A stretch of DNA of 50,617 nucleotides from Pseudomonadota bacterium (GCA_030653935.1 JAURYL010000055.1:1-50617); one strand, 5' to 3'; counted from the first letter of the stretch, positions 17,414 to 29,059 are shown. Translations and numbers: made by a program. The notes: generated from the sequence alone by a model not told the origin.

Positions 17414-17913
17414 CGCGCCTCTCCGCCCAGGGAAACCCGGGTGAAGCGCATTTCCGGCGCTGTCAGCACGGCCTGGGCGTAGTCCTGATGCGCCGCCAGA
17501 TAGGGCATGACGTCGGCTGGCGGGTGCGCCATCGTCGGCAGGGCGGCCAGCGGTAGCACGTTGTCCTGGCGCGGCGCGGCGTTCCACAGCCCCCAGGTGA
17601 TGGCGGCGCAGGTGGCGGCGGCGAGCCAGAGCAGAGGGCGCCGCTCCGGTGGTTTGCGCACGGGCGCGAGCAGTGTCGGTTCCTCCGCGAGCGCGGCCAT
17701 GACCTTGCGGGTCAGCCCGGGGAGGTCGTGGTGGTGGCCGCGCATGAGATCGCCTATGGCGCAATAATCGCTGAAACGCGCTTGGCGAACGGAGTCATTG
17801 ACCATCTGGCGGATTGCCAGTCGCGCGCCTTGGTCGGTCAACTCGCCGTCCAGCAGCGCTGAAAGGCTGTCGTCTTCGTGGTGATGTTCGTGGTGTTGTG
17901 TGACCGTGTTCAT
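17410..17913 (-). CDS. rseA: Anti-sigma-E factor RseA/MucA
   Basis: Single-pass inner-membrane anti-sigma factor of 167 aa. The cytoplasmic part has the RseA N-terminal fold (DDSLSALLDGELTDQGARL, DYCAIGDLMRG), a membrane helix (PLLWLAAATCAAITWGLW, about 93-110) and a short periplasmic tail ending near RVSLGGEAR. A His-rich stretch (QHHEHHHEDD) precedes the sigma-binding helices. The start at 17913 has AGGTGG upstream and lies 4 bases after the rpoE stop; an in-frame ATG at 17934 is less likely. Regulated proteolysis by DegS and RseP is known for the family. Confidence 0.93.
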   Translation of the reverse strand: MNTVTQHHEHHHEDDSLSALLDGELTDQGARLAIRQMVNDSVRQARFSDYCAIGDLMRGHHHDLPGLTRKVMAALAEEPTLLAPVRKPPERRPLLWLAAATCAAITWGLWNAAPRQDNVLPLAALPTMAHPPADVMPYLAAHQDYAQAVLTAPEMRFTRVSLGGEAR

Positions 17914-17917
17914 TTTG

Positions 17918-18517
17918 CTACCACCTTTTGTCATCCGGGGTGCCCAGGATCGGCCGCAACTTGGCGGCTATGGCCTCGCGCGCCCGGAATATCCGGGAGC
18001 GCACGGTACCGATAGGACAGGCCATGTATTCAGCAATTTCCTCGTAACTCATGCCTTCCATTTCCCGCAACGTGATGGCCTGACGGAGTTCCTCGGGCAG
18101 GCTATCAACCGCTTCGTTAACGGCTATGGCGACTTGTTTCGATAGAAGTTCCGTTTCAGGTGTGCTGATGTCGCGCGCCACCAGCCGTTCATCCGGCTCA
18201 TCCTCGTCGTTGAGCGCGTGATCGCTCACCGTACGCATCGCCTTGCCGCGCGACACCAGGTGGTTTTTCGCGGTATTGACGGCGATCCGATAGAGCCAGG
18301 TATAAAACGCGGCGTCACCGCGAAATTGAGGCAGCGCGCGGTAAGCCTTGATGAAGGTTTCCTGGGCGATATCCTCGAGGTCATCCGGATTGCGCACCAT
18401 GCGCGACAGCAAGCGAATGACCTTGCGGCGGTATTTCTCCACCAGCAGCCCGAACGCCTGTTTGTCACCTTCACGTACCCGCTCGACCAGTTGCAGGTCG
18501 ATTTCCCGATCACTCAT
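17918..18517 (-). CDS. rpoE: ECF sigma factor RpoE (sigma-E)
   Basis: Envelope-stress sigma factor of 199 aa. Region 2 (VEKYRRKVIRLLSRMVRN, DLEDIAQETFIKAYRAL, FYTWLYRIAVNTAKNHL) and region 4 (SLPEELRQAITLREMEG, MSYEEIAEYMACPIGTVRSR) are both complete. The start at 18517 (MSDREIDLQL) has GAGGA 7 bases upstream. It heads the operon rpoE-rseA-rseB-rseC-mucD and is divergent from nadB, as in E. coli. A TATACT hexamer lies upstream on the minus strand near 18570, but I could not identify a convincing sigma-E autoregulated promoter. Confidence 0.97.
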   Translation of the reverse strand: MSDREIDLQLVERVREGDKQAFGLLVEKYRRKVIRLLSRMVRNPDDLEDIAQETFIKAYRALPQFRGDAAFYTWLYRIAVNTAKNHLVSRGKAMRTVSDHALNDEDEPDERLVARDISTPETELLSKQVAIAVNEAVDSLPEELRQAITLREMEGMSYEEIAEYMACPIGTVRSRIFRAREAIAAKLRPILGTPDDKRW

Positions 18518-18654
18518 CCGCATCCTCGCGTGGCGCTGCTCGCCACTGTTTGCAATCCATGTTGGGTCGAGTATAACCGGCCGAACAGCGGCCACGCCCC
18601 GCGCGCAATACGGGTAAGGCGCCGGCCAGGTTCCCCTTGTTTCAGAGCTCGCCC

Positions 18655-20217
18655 ATGCAACGTTTCGACGTCCTCATCATCGGCTCCGGCATGTCCGCCG
18701 CCACCCTGGCTTTGTCCCTGCCCGAACATCTGCGCATCGCGGTGGTGACCAAGAAAGCCGACTCGGACAGTTCCAGCTATTGGGCGCAGGGCGGCATCGC
18801 CGCCGTCACCGGCCCGGACGACAGCTTCGACGACCATGTGCGCGACACCCTGGTGGCCGGTGCCGGCCTCTGCGACGAAGCCGTGGTGCGCCAGGTGGTG
18901 GAAGCGGCGCCGGCGGCGGTGCAATGGTTGGTCGAACAGGGCACGCCGTTCGATCATGAGGGCGCGGCCTATCACCTGACCCGTGAAGGCGGCCACTCGA
19001 AGCGCCGGGTACTGCACGCGGCGGACGCCACCGGCCGCGCGGTGCAGGACATCCTGCTGGCGCGCATGGCGGCGAAATCCAATGTGACTCTGTTCGCCCA
19101 CCATATCGCCATCGACCTGATCACCGACCGCGGCCTCGGGCGCGAGGGCGCGGCGGTGCGCGGCGCCTATGTGCTGGATACCGCCAGCGGCCAGGTGGAA
19201 ACCTATGCCGCCGGCTTCACCGCGCTGGCCACCGGTGGCGCCGGCAAGGCCTTTCTCTACACCACCAATCCGGACACGGCCACCGGCGACGGTATCGCGA
19301 TGGCTTGGCGCGCTGGTTGCCGGGTGGCCAATCTGGAGTTCATCCAGTTCCATCCGACCTGCCTGTATCACCCACACGCCAAATCCTTCCTGATTACCGA
19401 GGCGATGCGTGGCGAGGGCGCCTTGCTGCGACTGCCCGACGGCAGCCGCTTCATGCCGGAACACGACGAACGCGGCGAACTGGCGCCGCGCGACGTGGTG
19501 GCGCGCGCCATCGACTTCGAGATGAAGAAACGCGGCCTCGATTGCGTCTACCTGGACATCACCCACAAGCCGGCCAAATTCATCGTCAGCCACTTCCCCA
19601 ACATCCACGCGCGTTGCCTGGAGCTGGGCATCGACATCACCCGCGAATGGATACCGGTTGCGCCGGCCGCGCACTACACCTGCGGCGGCATCGTGGTGGA
19701 CAAGAACGGTCGGGCCGACGCGGACAATCTCTATGCCATCGGCGAAGCCAGTTGCACCGGCCTGCACGGGGCTAACCGGCTCGCCTCCAATTCCCTGCTG
19801 GAATGCCTGGTCTACGGCCGCGCGGCCGCCGCGCATATCGCCGAGGCAACGCCGGTCGCGCCGGTGGCATTGCCGGATTGGGACGAAAGTCGGGTCACCG
19901 ATGCCGACGAGGAAATCGTCATCGCCCACAACTGGCACGAATTGCGCCGCTTCATGTGGGATTACGTCGGCATTGTCCGTACCCGCAAACGCCTGGAACG
20001 TGCCGCCCACCGCATCAAGCTGCTGCGCGACGAGATCGACGAGTACTACAGCAACTTCCGGGTCAGCAACGACCTGATCGAACTACGCAACCTGGTACTC
20101 GCCGCCGACCTGATCGTGCGCTGCGCGACGCTACGCCACGAAAGCCGGGGCTTGCACGCCTCGCGGGATTACCCGGAATTGCTGGCGGAAGCGAGGGATA
20201 CGGTGCTGGAGCCTTGA
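18655..20217 (+). CDS. nadB: L-aspartate oxidase
   Basis: FAD enzyme that oxidises L-aspartate to iminoaspartate, the first step of de novo NAD synthesis. The 520-aa protein has the dinucleotide-binding [11 protein letters not shown] at the N-terminus and the family motifs [24 protein letters not shown] and [19 protein letters not shown]-terminal helical domain (about 425-520) is typical of the succinate dehydrogenase/fumarate reductase flavoprotein group. The start at 18655 ([10 protein letters not shown]) fits the family. The gene is divergent from rpoE, a conserved arrangement. Confidence 0.97.
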   Translation: MQRFDVLIIGSGMSAATLALSLPEHLRIAVVTKKADSDSSSYWAQGGIAAVTGPDDSFDDHVRDTLVAGAGLCDEAVVRQVVEAAPAAVQWLVEQGTPFDHEGAAYHLTREGGHSKRRVLHAADATGRAVQDILLARMAAKSNVTLFAHHIAIDLITDRGLGREGAAVRGAYVLDTASGQVETYAAGFTALATGGAGKAFLYTTNPDTATGDGIAMAWRAGCRVANLEFIQFHPTCLYHPHAKSFLITEAMRGEGALLRLPDGSRFMPEHDERGELAPRDVVARAIDFEMKKRGLDCVYLDITHKPAKFIVSHFPNIHARCLELGIDITREWIPVAPAAHYTCGGIVVDKNGRADADNLYAIGEASCTGLHGANRLASNSLLECLVYGRAAAAHIAEATPVAPVALPDWDESRVTDADEEIVIAHNWHELRRFMWDYVGIVRTRKRLERAAHRIKLLRDEIDEYYSNFRVSNDLIELRNLVLAADLIVRCATLRHESRGLHASRDYPELLAEARDTVLEP

Positions 20218-20260
20218 TGGGGTTGGCGGATCGCCCCGCGTTCGGAAGGGTGAAGAAAAC

Positions 20261-20797
20261 GTAGGGCGGAACGCGAAGCGGTTCCGCCATGGCTGGTGAT
20301 TGCGCGGCGACGCGGGTGATTCGGCGCCGGTGCCGGGTTGGCGGATCGCCCTGCGGGCATCCGCCCTACGTATCCATTTGTTACCGCGTAGGGCGGAACG
20401 CGAAGCGGTTCCGCCATGACTGGCGATTGCGCGGCGACGCGGGTGATTCGGTGTCGGTGTCGGGTTGGCGGATCGCCCTGCGGGCATCCGCCCTACGTAT
20501 CCATTTGTTGCCGCGTAGGGCGGAACGCGAAGCGGTTCCGCCATGGCTGGTGATCGCGCGGCGACGTGGGGTGATTCGGCGCCGTAGCCGGGTTGGCGGA
20601 TCGCCCTGCGGGCATCCGCCCTACGTATCCATTTGTTACCGCGTAGGGCGGAACGCGAAGCGGTTCCGCCATGACTGGTGATTGCGCGGCGACGCGGGTG
20701 ATTTGGCGCCGGTGCTGAGTTGGCGGATCGCCCTGCGGGCATCCGCCCTACGTATACATTTATTGCCGCGTAGGGCGGAACGCGAAGCGGTTCCGCC
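20261..20797. repeat. Tandem REP-doublet (REPIN) array, 127-bp period
   Basis: GTAGGGCGGAACGCGAAG plus CGGTTCCGCC starts at 20261, 20388, 20515, 20643 and 20770, i.e. spacings of 127, 127, 128 and 127 bases. Each unit also holds an oppositely oriented palindrome (GGCGGATCGCCCTGCGGG, ending CCGCCCTACG), so one unit is an inverted pair of GTAG-headed hairpins. Units differ by only a few bases, implying recent duplication or homogenisation. A degenerate start lies at 20221-20240. The array ends 12 bases before the stop of the RAYT gene. Confidence 0.92.
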
Positions 20798-20808
20798 AAT
20801 CTGCCCGT

Positions 20809-21339
20809 TCACCGCTCCCCCGCCGGTAAATCATCTTCTCCGCCGCCGGCCCAATCCGGTTGATACACCCCTGCTTCGACCCAGTGCTGAAAGGTGGAAT
20901 ACGGCCATTCCCGTACTGTCTTCGCCCAGCCGTGCTTGACCGGGTTGATGTGGACGTAATCCAGGTGCCTGGCATAGTCGTCTTCGTCGCGGATGGCGTG
21001 TTCCCAGAAACGGCGCTGCCAGATGCCGCGTTCGCCGTTCGCCGCTTGCACGGCTGATCGCGGTTCGTCATGCGGCAGGGCCTGGACGAAGCGAATCTTG
21101 ATCGCCTTCCAGCGATTGGAAAAATCGGCATCTCCCGTCGGCAGCGTCCAGATGCAATGCAGATGGTCGGGAAGCACGACCCAGGCATCGATGTGGAAAG
21201 GACGCCGCCTGCGCGTGGCCCGGACTGCCGCCCGCAAGGCGTCGATGTGCCGGGTGAGCAGATCACCCCGGCGGTCCAGCAAGGTGACCGTGAAAAAGTA
21301 GCTGCCGCCAGGGATCCGGTAGCGGCGATAGTCGGGCAT
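20809..21339 (-). CDS. REP-associated tyrosine transposase (RAYT)
   Basis: A 176-aa transposase of the REP-associated Y1 group, close to the classic RAYT pattern: RRYRIPGGSYFFTVTLLDRR at the N-terminus, the HUH motif H59-L-H61 in VVLPDHLHCIW, an IWQRRFWEH segment, and the catalytic tyrosine Y128 in LDYVHINPVKHGW. The REP array lies immediately downstream and a related REP pair just upstream (21362-21429), the expected partner sequences. The GTAG head of these repeats is what TnpA-REP recognises in E. coli. The gene looks intact. Confidence 0.93.
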   Translation of the reverse strand: MPDYRRYRIPGGSYFFTVTLLDRRGDLLTRHIDALRAAVRATRRRRPFHIDAWVVLPDHLHCIWTLPTGDADFSNRWKAIKIRFVQALPHDEPRSAVQAANGERGIWQRRFWEHAIRDEDDYARHLDYVHINPVKHGWAKTVREWPYSTFQHWVEAGVYQPDWAGGGEDDLPAGER

Positions 21340-21361
21340 GGATGACCGTGGAATGGTTGTC

Positions 21362-21429
21362 GGCGGATCGCCCCGCGGGCATCCGCCCTACGCCGCGGCG
21401 TAGAGCGGAACGCGCAGCGGTTCCGTCAT
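21362..21429. repeat. REP pair upstream of the RAYT gene
   Basis: A diverged inverted pair of the same family as the 20261-20797 array: GGCGGATCGCCCCGCGGG through CCGCCCTACG, then GTAGAGCGGAACGCGCAGC ending TTCCGTCATG. It lies between the RAYT start and the pepA stop, so the transposase is bracketed by its repeat family. Confidence 0.8.
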
Positions 21430-21443
21430 GAATCCGCCGCGAA

Positions 21444-22934
21444 TCAGCCTTCCGCCCGTTTCACCAGGAAGTGCACCAACAAGGGCACTGGGCGGCCGGT
21501 GCTGCCTTTTTCCTTGCCGGATTTCCAGGCGGTGCCGGCGATGTCGAGGTGCGCCCAGTCGTATTTCTTGGTGAACTTGCCGAGGAAGGCGGCGGCGGTG
21601 ATGGTGCCGCCGGCGCGGCCGCCGATGTTGGCCATGTCGGCGAAGTTGCTCTTCAACTGTTCTTCGTACTCGTCGAACAGCGGTAGTTGCCAGCAGCGGT
21701 CATTCGCCACTTCGCCGGCGTGCAACAGTTCCCGCGCCAGGCCGTCGTCGTTGGCGAGCAGGCCGGTGGTGTGGTGGCCCAAAGCGATCACGCAGGCGCC
21801 GGTGAGGGTGGCGATATCGACCACACAGGCCGGCTCGAAACGTTCCGCGTAGGTCAGCGCGTCGCACAGGATCAGGCGGCCCTCGGCGTCGGTGTTGAGG
21901 ATTTCGATGGTCTGCCCGGACATGCTGGTGACCACGTCGCCCGGCTTGTTGGCGCGGCCGTTGGGCATGTTTTCACAAGTGGGGATGAGGCCGATAACGT
22001 TGAGCGGTAATTTCAGTTCGCCCAGGGCGTGGAAGGTGCCGAGCACCGAGGCGGCGCCGCACATGTCGTATTTCATTTCATCCATGTCGGCGCCGGGTTT
22101 GAGCGAGATGCCGCCGGAATCGAAGGTGATGCCCTTGCCCACCAGGACGGTGGGTTTCTGATCGGCGGCGCCACCCTGGTGGCGCAGGATGATGAAGTGC
22201 GGGGGTTCGTCGCTGCCGCGGGCGACGGAAAGGAAGGAGCCCATGCCGAGTTTTTCGATGCCGGCCTGATCCAGCACTTCGACGGCGAATCCATGGGTTT
22301 TTGCCAGTTCCTCGGCCTGTTTCGCGAGATGGCTCGGGGTGCAGATGTTGCCGGGCAGGTTGCCGAGGTCCTTCGCCAGCTTCATGCCGGCGGCGATGGC
22401 CTGGCCACGTCGCGCGGCCGCCTCGCCGGTGGGCAGTTCGCCACGGCGCGATACCGCCAGGGTGAGCTTGCGCGGGGCGCGCTTGTTTTCTTCCGGCTTG
22501 CTCTTCATTTGGTCGAAGCGATACAGGGTTTCTTCCGCGACCAGTACCGCCTGTTCCACATTCCAGCCGAGGTCGCGCTTCTTCACCGGGATTTCGCTGA
22601 GATAGAGGGCGGCATCGCCGATGCCGGTGTCCGCCAGGGTCTTGATCGCGGCGCGCACGGCGTCGCGGTACTGCTTGTCGCGGAATTCACGCTCCTTGCC
22701 GAGGCCGACCAGCAGCACCCGGTCGCAGAGGAGCCCGGGCACGTTGTGCAGCAGCAGGGTGGTTCCCGCCTTGCCGTCCATGTCGCCACGCCGGAGAATG
22801 TCGGCCAGATAGCCCTGGGCGGCGTGATCGATGACTTCGCCGGCGAAACTGAGTTTGCGGTGCTCGAAAACGCCGACGACCACACAGGCGCCGCGCTGTT
22901 TTTCCGGGCTGCCACTTTTTATGCTGAATTCCAT
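21444..22934 (-). CDS. pepA: Leucyl aminopeptidase PepA (M17)
   Basis: Cytosolic dizinc/dimanganese aminopeptidase removing N-terminal residues; in E. coli it also binds DNA in site-specific recombination and carAB control. The 496-aa protein carries the M17 metal and catalytic motifs GKGITFDSGGISLKP, DMCGA, and NTDAEGRLIL near the expected places in the C-terminal domain. The start at 22934 (MEFSIKSGSP) is preferred over 22946. It is divergent from lptF, as in many proteobacteria, with about 115 bases between them. Confidence 0.97.
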   Translation of the reverse strand: MEFSIKSGSPEKQRGACVVVGVFEHRKLSFAGEVIDHAAQGYLADILRRGDMDGKAGTTLLLHNVPGLLCDRVLLVGLGKEREFRDKQYRDAVRAAIKTLADTGIGDAALYLSEIPVKKRDLGWNVEQAVLVAEETLYRFDQMKSKPEENKRAPRKLTLAVSRRGELPTGEAAARRGQAIAAGMKLAKDLGNLPGNICTPSHLAKQAEELAKTHGFAVEVLDQAGIEKLGMGSFLSVARGSDEPPHFIILRHQGGAADQKPTVLVGKGITFDSGGISLKPGADMDEMKYDMCGAASVLGTFHALGELKLPLNVIGLIPTCENMPNGRANKPGDVVTSMSGQTIEILNTDAEGRLILCDALTYAERFEPACVVDIATLTGACVIALGHHTTGLLANDDGLARELLHAGEVANDRCWQLPLFDEYEEQLKSNFADMANIGGRAGGTITAAAFLGKFTKKYDWAHLDIAGTAWKSGKEKGSTGRPVPLLVHFLVKRAEG

Positions 22935-23049
22935 TACCGTCTCCAAAAACCGATGATCCTGCCGGAAAAAAACAAATTCTTACCTGAACGGCCGGTTTCC
23001 GCGATTATCGGCAGTTGATCCTCGATTCGTCAAAACTCACCCCCGATCC

Positions 23050-24132
23050 ATGCCCCGATTCCCGCGCCTGTACGACCGTGCCCTGATCCGCGAGATGGCC
23101 GCCAGCAGCGCCATGGCCTTCACCGCGCTGGCGGCGATCTTCGCGGTCGTGCTGCTGGTGCGGGTGCTCGGGCGGGCGGCGCTGGGCGACCTCGCCAATG
23201 ACGCGGTTTTTCCGATGCTGGGGTTCGGCTTCGCGCGTTTTCTACCGATTCTGCTGTCCATGGCCCTGTTCATCGGCGTGTTCATGAGCCAGTCCCGCCT
23301 CTGGCGCGACAGCGAGGCCGTGATCTGGATGAACGGCGGCCTCGGGCCGTTCGACTGGATGCGTCCAGTCATCGCCTTCGCGTTGCCGGCGGCGATCATC
23401 ATCGCCTTCGTCAGCATGGTGTTGATACCCTGGTCGGTGAGCAAGCAGACCCAATACGAGGAAAACCTGGCCAGCCGCGATCATGTCTCCGCTTTGGCGC
23501 CCGGGGTTTTTTCCGAGGAACGGCAGGGTCGGCGGGTGTTCTTCGTGGAAACCGCCAGCGCCAATAGCGAGCGGGTCGGCAATGTCTTCGTGCAATCGAT
23601 GCAGCAGGGGCGGATGGGGGTGATCGTCGCGCGCCAGGGACATGTTCGGGTGGAGGAAAACGGCGACCGTTTCCTGGTCCTGGAGCAGGGCAATCGCTAC
23701 GAGGGCACGCCCGGTGTCGCGGATTTCAGGGTGGCCGGCTTCGCTAGCTATGCGGTGCGCATCGAGCCGCAGTCGGTCGACGAACAACCCGGCGGCCCGC
23801 GTACCCGCGACCTCGCCACCCTGTTCGGCAACCCGACCCCGGAAAACATGGCGGAATGGGTCTGGCGCATCAGTTATCCGGTCAGCACCCTGATTCTCTG
23901 TCTGCTGGCGGTGCCGCTGGGTTATGTGAATCCGCGCGCCGGCCGCTCGCTCAACGTGGTGTTCGCGATCCTGATCTATGCCGGCTACAGCAACCTTGTC
24001 GGCTTGTCCCAGGGTTGGGTGAGCCGTTCCCAGCTTTCCGCCAGTGAAGGCATCGCGCTGGTGCACGGCGCCATGCTGTTGTTCCTGATCCTGGCCTACT
24101 GGCGGCGGTTTCACGGGCCGGCCAAGTCATGA
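23050..24132 (+). CDS. lptF: LPS export ABC transporter permease LptF
   Basis: Inner-membrane subunit of the LptB2FGC complex that extracts lipopolysaccharide for transport to the outer membrane. The 360-aa protein has the family shape: an N-terminal cytoplasmic helix (RLYDRALIREMAASSAMAF), three membrane helices, a periplasmic beta-jellyroll domain (about 130-265), and three C-terminal helices. The NPTPENMAEWVWRISYP segment before the last helices is typical. It overlaps lptG by 4 bases (ATGA). lptB and lptC are not in the window. Confidence 0.95.
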   Translation: MPRFPRLYDRALIREMAASSAMAFTALAAIFAVVLLVRVLGRAALGDLANDAVFPMLGFGFARFLPILLSMALFIGVFMSQSRLWRDSEAVIWMNGGLGPFDWMRPVIAFALPAAIIIAFVSMVLIPWSVSKQTQYEENLASRDHVSALAPGVFSEERQGRRVFFVETASANSERVGNVFVQSMQQGRMGVIVARQGHVRVEENGDRFLVLEQGNRYEGTPGVADFRVAGFASYAVRIEPQSVDEQPGGPRTRDLATLFGNPTPENMAEWVWRISYPVSTLILCLLAVPLGYVNPRAGRSLNVVFAILIYAGYSNLVGLSQGWVSRSQLSASEGIALVHGAMLLFLILAYWRRFHGPAKS

Positions 24133-25199
24133 GCATCCTGTTTCGCTATCTCGCGCGGGAAATCCTGGTCGCCAGCGGTCTCGCGGCGCTGGCGTTGACC
24201 GGGATGTTCACCTTCTTCGATTTCATTCAGGAACTCTCGGAAAACCATGCGGATGGCTATACGCCGTTGCTGGCTACCTTGTTCGTCGCGCTGAACATTC
24301 CCGGGCGGCTGACCGAATTGCTACCGGTCGCGGTCCTGGTTGGGGGGCTGTTTGCCTGGAACCGCTTGGCGCTGAGCTCGGAATTCAGCGTGATGCGCAC
24401 CGGCGGGCTGTCCGCCGTTCGCCTCGTGGCCTGGATGCTGGGCCTGGGGCTGCTGATCGGCGGTTTTGCCCTGTTGTTGAGTGAATATGTCACCCCGCCC
24501 GCCGAGCGCGCCGCGCAACAACTCAAGCTGCGCGCCACCAGCGGCGTGGTGGCCAAGGAGTTCCAGACCGGGGTGTGGGCGAAGGACGGCACGACCTTCA
24601 TCAACATACGCGAGATCCGGCTGGATGCCGGCCTGGTGGACGTGCGCCTGTATGAATTCGATGAAAATTTTCAATTGCGTTCGCTGCTGCGCGCCGAAAC
24701 CGCCGAATGGCGCGACGGTGGCTGGCTGCTGCGGCAGGTGACACAAACCCGCCTCGCCGAGAACGCTACCCAAACCCTGCGCCTGGCGGATCAGCGTTGG
24801 GATTCCTCGGTCACACCGGATCTCCTGGCGGTGCTCATGGTTTCCCCACAGCGCATGTCGATGACCACGCTGCATTCCTACATCCGCCATCTGAATGAGA
24901 ACCGGCAGGACGCGCAACGCTACGTCATCGCGTTCTGGAGCAAGGTGAGTTACCCGCTGGCGGCGCCAGTGATGCTGCTGCTGGCGCTGGCTTTCGCCTA
25001 CCGGCCACCGCGCGTCGGGGGTGCCGGCGGGCGCCTGCTCCTCGGCGTGCTGCTCGGCCTTGGCTTCCATCTCGCCAACCGCCTCTCCGCTCAGCTCGCG
25101 CAGTTGCAGGATTGGCCGGCGCCGCTGGCGGCCTCGGCGCCGATTCTCGCGTTCGGGCTCGCGGCCGGTCTCGCCATCTGGTGGATGGAGCGGCGTTGA
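24129..25199 (+). CDS. lptG: LPS export ABC transporter permease LptG
   Basis: Partner of LptF in the lipopolysaccharide exporter, 356 aa. It opens with FRYLAREILVASGLAALAL and has the same plan: three helices, a periplasmic domain (about 125-270), then three more helices. The conserved coupling segment appears as LSSEFSVMRTGGLSAVRL, and the pre-helix region as RYVIAFWSKVSYPLAAPVMLLL. Four-base overlap with lptF indicates coupled translation. A perfect REP inverted pair lies 6 bases beyond the stop. Confidence 0.95.
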   Translation: MSILFRYLAREILVASGLAALALTGMFTFFDFIQELSENHADGYTPLLATLFVALNIPGRLTELLPVAVLVGGLFAWNRLALSSEFSVMRTGGLSAVRLVAWMLGLGLLIGGFALLLSEYVTPPAERAAQQLKLRATSGVVAKEFQTGVWAKDGTTFINIREIRLDAGLVDVRLYEFDENFQLRSLLRAETAEWRDGGWLLRQVTQTRLAENATQTLRLADQRWDSSVTPDLLAVLMVSPQRMSMTTLHSYIRHLNENRQDAQRYVIAFWSKVSYPLAAPVMLLLALAFAYRPPRVGGAGGRLLLGVLLGLGFHLANRLSAQLAQLQDWPAPLAASAPILAFGLAAGLAIWWMERR

Positions 25200-25204
25200 A
25201 CCAT

Positions 25205-25262
25205 GTAGCGCCGGCTTCCAGCCGGCATCTTTCAAAATACGCCGGCTGGAAGCCGGCGCTAC
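25205..25262. repeat. Perfect inverted pair of GTAG-headed REPs (family A)
   Basis: Two 22-base units beginning GTAGCGCCGGCTTCCAGC (25205-25226) face each other as exact reverse complements (25241-25262) with a 14-base spacer. This forms one long hairpin between the convergent lptG and RDD genes. It is the cleanest copy in the window of the family also seen at 3679-3700. Confidence 0.92.
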
Positions 25263-25314
25263 ACAAGTGGCCTGGGCTGATTGGGTACTAATTTCTAAGC
25301 CAAAATACCCCGAG

Positions 25315-25737
25315 TTATCTCAATCTCTTCCTCGGAACGTCGAGATCTGTGCCGACCAAACGGGTGCCTGCCAAACGGTCGTGCAGAAACTGGCGATCCG
25401 CCGCGAATACCGCCCAGCCCCAACTGACGGGGAACAACAGGCAGGCCAGCAGATAGCGCTTCACCGCCTGCCGGGTGGTGACCGGGCCACCGCCCGCCGA
25501 TTCCATGCGGATACGCCAGGTCTTCATCGCCAGGGTCTGGCCGCGTCGCCAGAACAGGGTGAAATAACCCCCGGCCACCAGCAGCCAGTAACCCCAGACC
25601 AGCGGCCGATACAGCTCCGGAGGCAGCGTCTGGGTCAGCGCCACAAAGGGCACGCCGGCGACGAACAGCACCGCCGCCAGCAACATCGCCTCATAGAAGA
25701 GACAGGCCAGGCGGCGGGGTAGGGAAGGCGTATCCAT
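25315..25737 (-). CDS. RDD-family membrane protein
   Basis: A 140-aa membrane protein with the RDD signature: PSLPRRLACLFYEAMLL in the first helix, GQTLAMKTWRIRMES after the second, and FLHDRLAGTRLV near the C-terminus. Three hydrophobic helices are visible. RDD proteins are poorly characterised; some have been linked to ion or osmolyte exchange. It is convergent with lptG and divergent from rplU, with about 110 bases to the rplU start. Confidence 0.9.
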   Translation of the reverse strand: MDTPSLPRRLACLFYEAMLLAAVLFVAGVPFVALTQTLPPELYRPLVWGYWLLVAGGYFTLFWRRGQTLAMKTWRIRMESAGGGPVTTRQAVKRYLLACLLFPVSWGWAVFAADRQFLHDRLAGTRLVGTDLDVPRKRLR

Positions 25738-25780
25738 GTTGCGTCAGGGTGTGAAGTTGGCTTCTAACTATAACCTTGCG

Positions 25781-25809
25781 TTGCATTCGAGGGTCGCTTC
25801 CCATAGAAT
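25781..25809 (+). promoter_or_regulatory. Sigma-70-type promoter for rplU-rpmA
   Basis: TTGCAT (25781-25786), a 17-base spacer and TAGAAT (25804-25809) lie about 40 bases upstream of the rplU start. Both hexamers are close to the -35 and -10 consensus and the spacing is ideal. Confidence 0.6.
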
Positions 25810-25849
25810 GCCGCGTTTTCCGGATTAGCCAAGATTTTTGGAGATAGGC

Positions 25850-26173
25850 ATGTACGCGGTGATCAAAACCGGTGGTAAACAATACAAGGTATCTACCGGC
25901 GGCAAGCTGAAGGTGGAGACCCTGCCCGTCGAAGTGGGCGGCGAAGTCGAAATCACGGACGTGCTCATGGTAGCCGATGGTGAGGACATCAAGGTCGGCG
26001 CGCCGATGATTGCTGGTGCTTCCGTCAAGGCGACCGTGCTGTCGCATGGTCGTGGTGTCAAGGTGATCATTTTCAAGATGCGTCGCCGCAAGCACTATCG
26101 CAAGACCCAGGGACATCGTCAGAACTACACGGAAATCCGCATCGACGGCATTGATGTGGCGTCTTCCCTCTGA
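25850..26173 (+). CDS. rplU: 50S ribosomal protein L21
   Basis: Large-subunit ribosomal protein of 107 aa. [15 protein letters not shown] at the N-terminus and the basic C-terminal part ([21 protein letters not shown]) are diagnostic. The start at 25850 has GGAG about 8 bases upstream. It is followed by rpmA after 18 bases, the usual pair. Confidence 0.98.
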   Translation: MYAVIKTGGKQYKVSTGGKLKVETLPVEVGGEVEITDVLMVADGEDIKVGAPMIAGASVKATVLSHGRGVKVIIFKMRRRKHYRKTQGHRQNYTEIRIDGIDVASSL

Positions 26174-26191
26174 TAGCAGGAGCAATTACAC

Positions 26192-26455
26192 ATGGCACAC
26201 AAAAAAGCAGGCGGCAGTTCACGTAACGGCCGCGATTCCAACCCGAAGATGCTCGGTGTGAAGCGTTACGGCGGCCAGTTCGTGCCCGCCGGCAACATTC
26301 TGGTGCGTCAGCGTGGTACCCAGTTCCATCCCGGCCTCAACGTCGGGGTCGGCAAGGACTACACCCTGTTCGCCAAGATCGATGGCGTGGTCGAATTCAC
26401 CGTGAAGGGTGAGCGTCAGCGTCGCATGGTCAACGTGGTGCCGGTCGCGGCGTAA
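26192..26455 (+). CDS. rpmA: 50S ribosomal protein L27
   Basis: Large-subunit protein of 87 aa whose N-terminal arm reaches the peptidyl-transferase centre. [20 protein letters not shown] and the [17 protein letters not shown] segment are characteristic. It begins directly AHKKAGG after Met, so no Firmicutes-type cleaved leader is present. An intrinsic terminator follows before obgE. Confidence 0.98.
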   Translation: MAHKKAGGSSRNGRDSNPKMLGVKRYGGQFVPAGNILVRQRGTQFHPGLNVGVGKDYTLFAKIDGVVEFTVKGERQRRMVNVVPVAA

Positions 26456-26477
26456 GCCTCAACCGCCATCCCGCAGG

Positions 26478-28693
<2,216 letters not shown>

Positions 28694-29059
28694 GCGCGTC
28701 GCCTCTCAGCTCATCAGCACGGAGGAGCGCGGCGGCAGACCGTGACGGCTTCGATGAATCAGCGAGGTTTTTTCGGGTGCATCACCAGCAGGTCGAACTC
28801 GGCGAAATAACTACCGTCACTGTTGATGATCAGGCTGCCAGCCGGCTCTTTGTCCGTCGCTACCCGGAAATTCCGATTGACATGGTTTCCCCCGCCCTCC
28901 AACAATCCCGCCATGTTTTCAATCAACCTGAACCCCGTCCTGAACCAGCAGCCCGCACTATTCGTGGGGCGGCTGCGTGCATGGCGAATGTTGGCGGGGT
29001 CCGGGCCTGGAGATTGATGCATAGATGAATTTAGTCGCTGAATAGGCGCAATATCCGCC
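28694..29059 (-). other. Intergenic stretch with a possible gene remnant
   Basis: No convincing intact gene is visible. On the minus strand, about 28759-28860 reads AGSLIINSDGSYFAEFDLLV then MHPKKPR and TGA; beyond the stop the same frame continues FIEAVTV. This looks like the decayed end of a protein with a Trp codon changed to stop. The upstream part (28860-29061) is open but unconvincing. I cannot name a family. Confidence 0.3.

Noticed and set aside
18518-18654. Sigma-E autoregulated promoter between rpoE and nadB
   Set aside because: A GGAACC hexamer exists on the minus strand, but no matching -10 element at proper spacing was found; the TATACT near 18570 has no good -35 partner.
20261-20797. 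CRISPR-like array because of regular direct repeats
   Set aside because: The repeated unit is the whole 127 bases, including the would-be spacers, which are nearly identical. There are no unique spacers or cas genes, and the unit is an inverted REP pair next to a RAYT.
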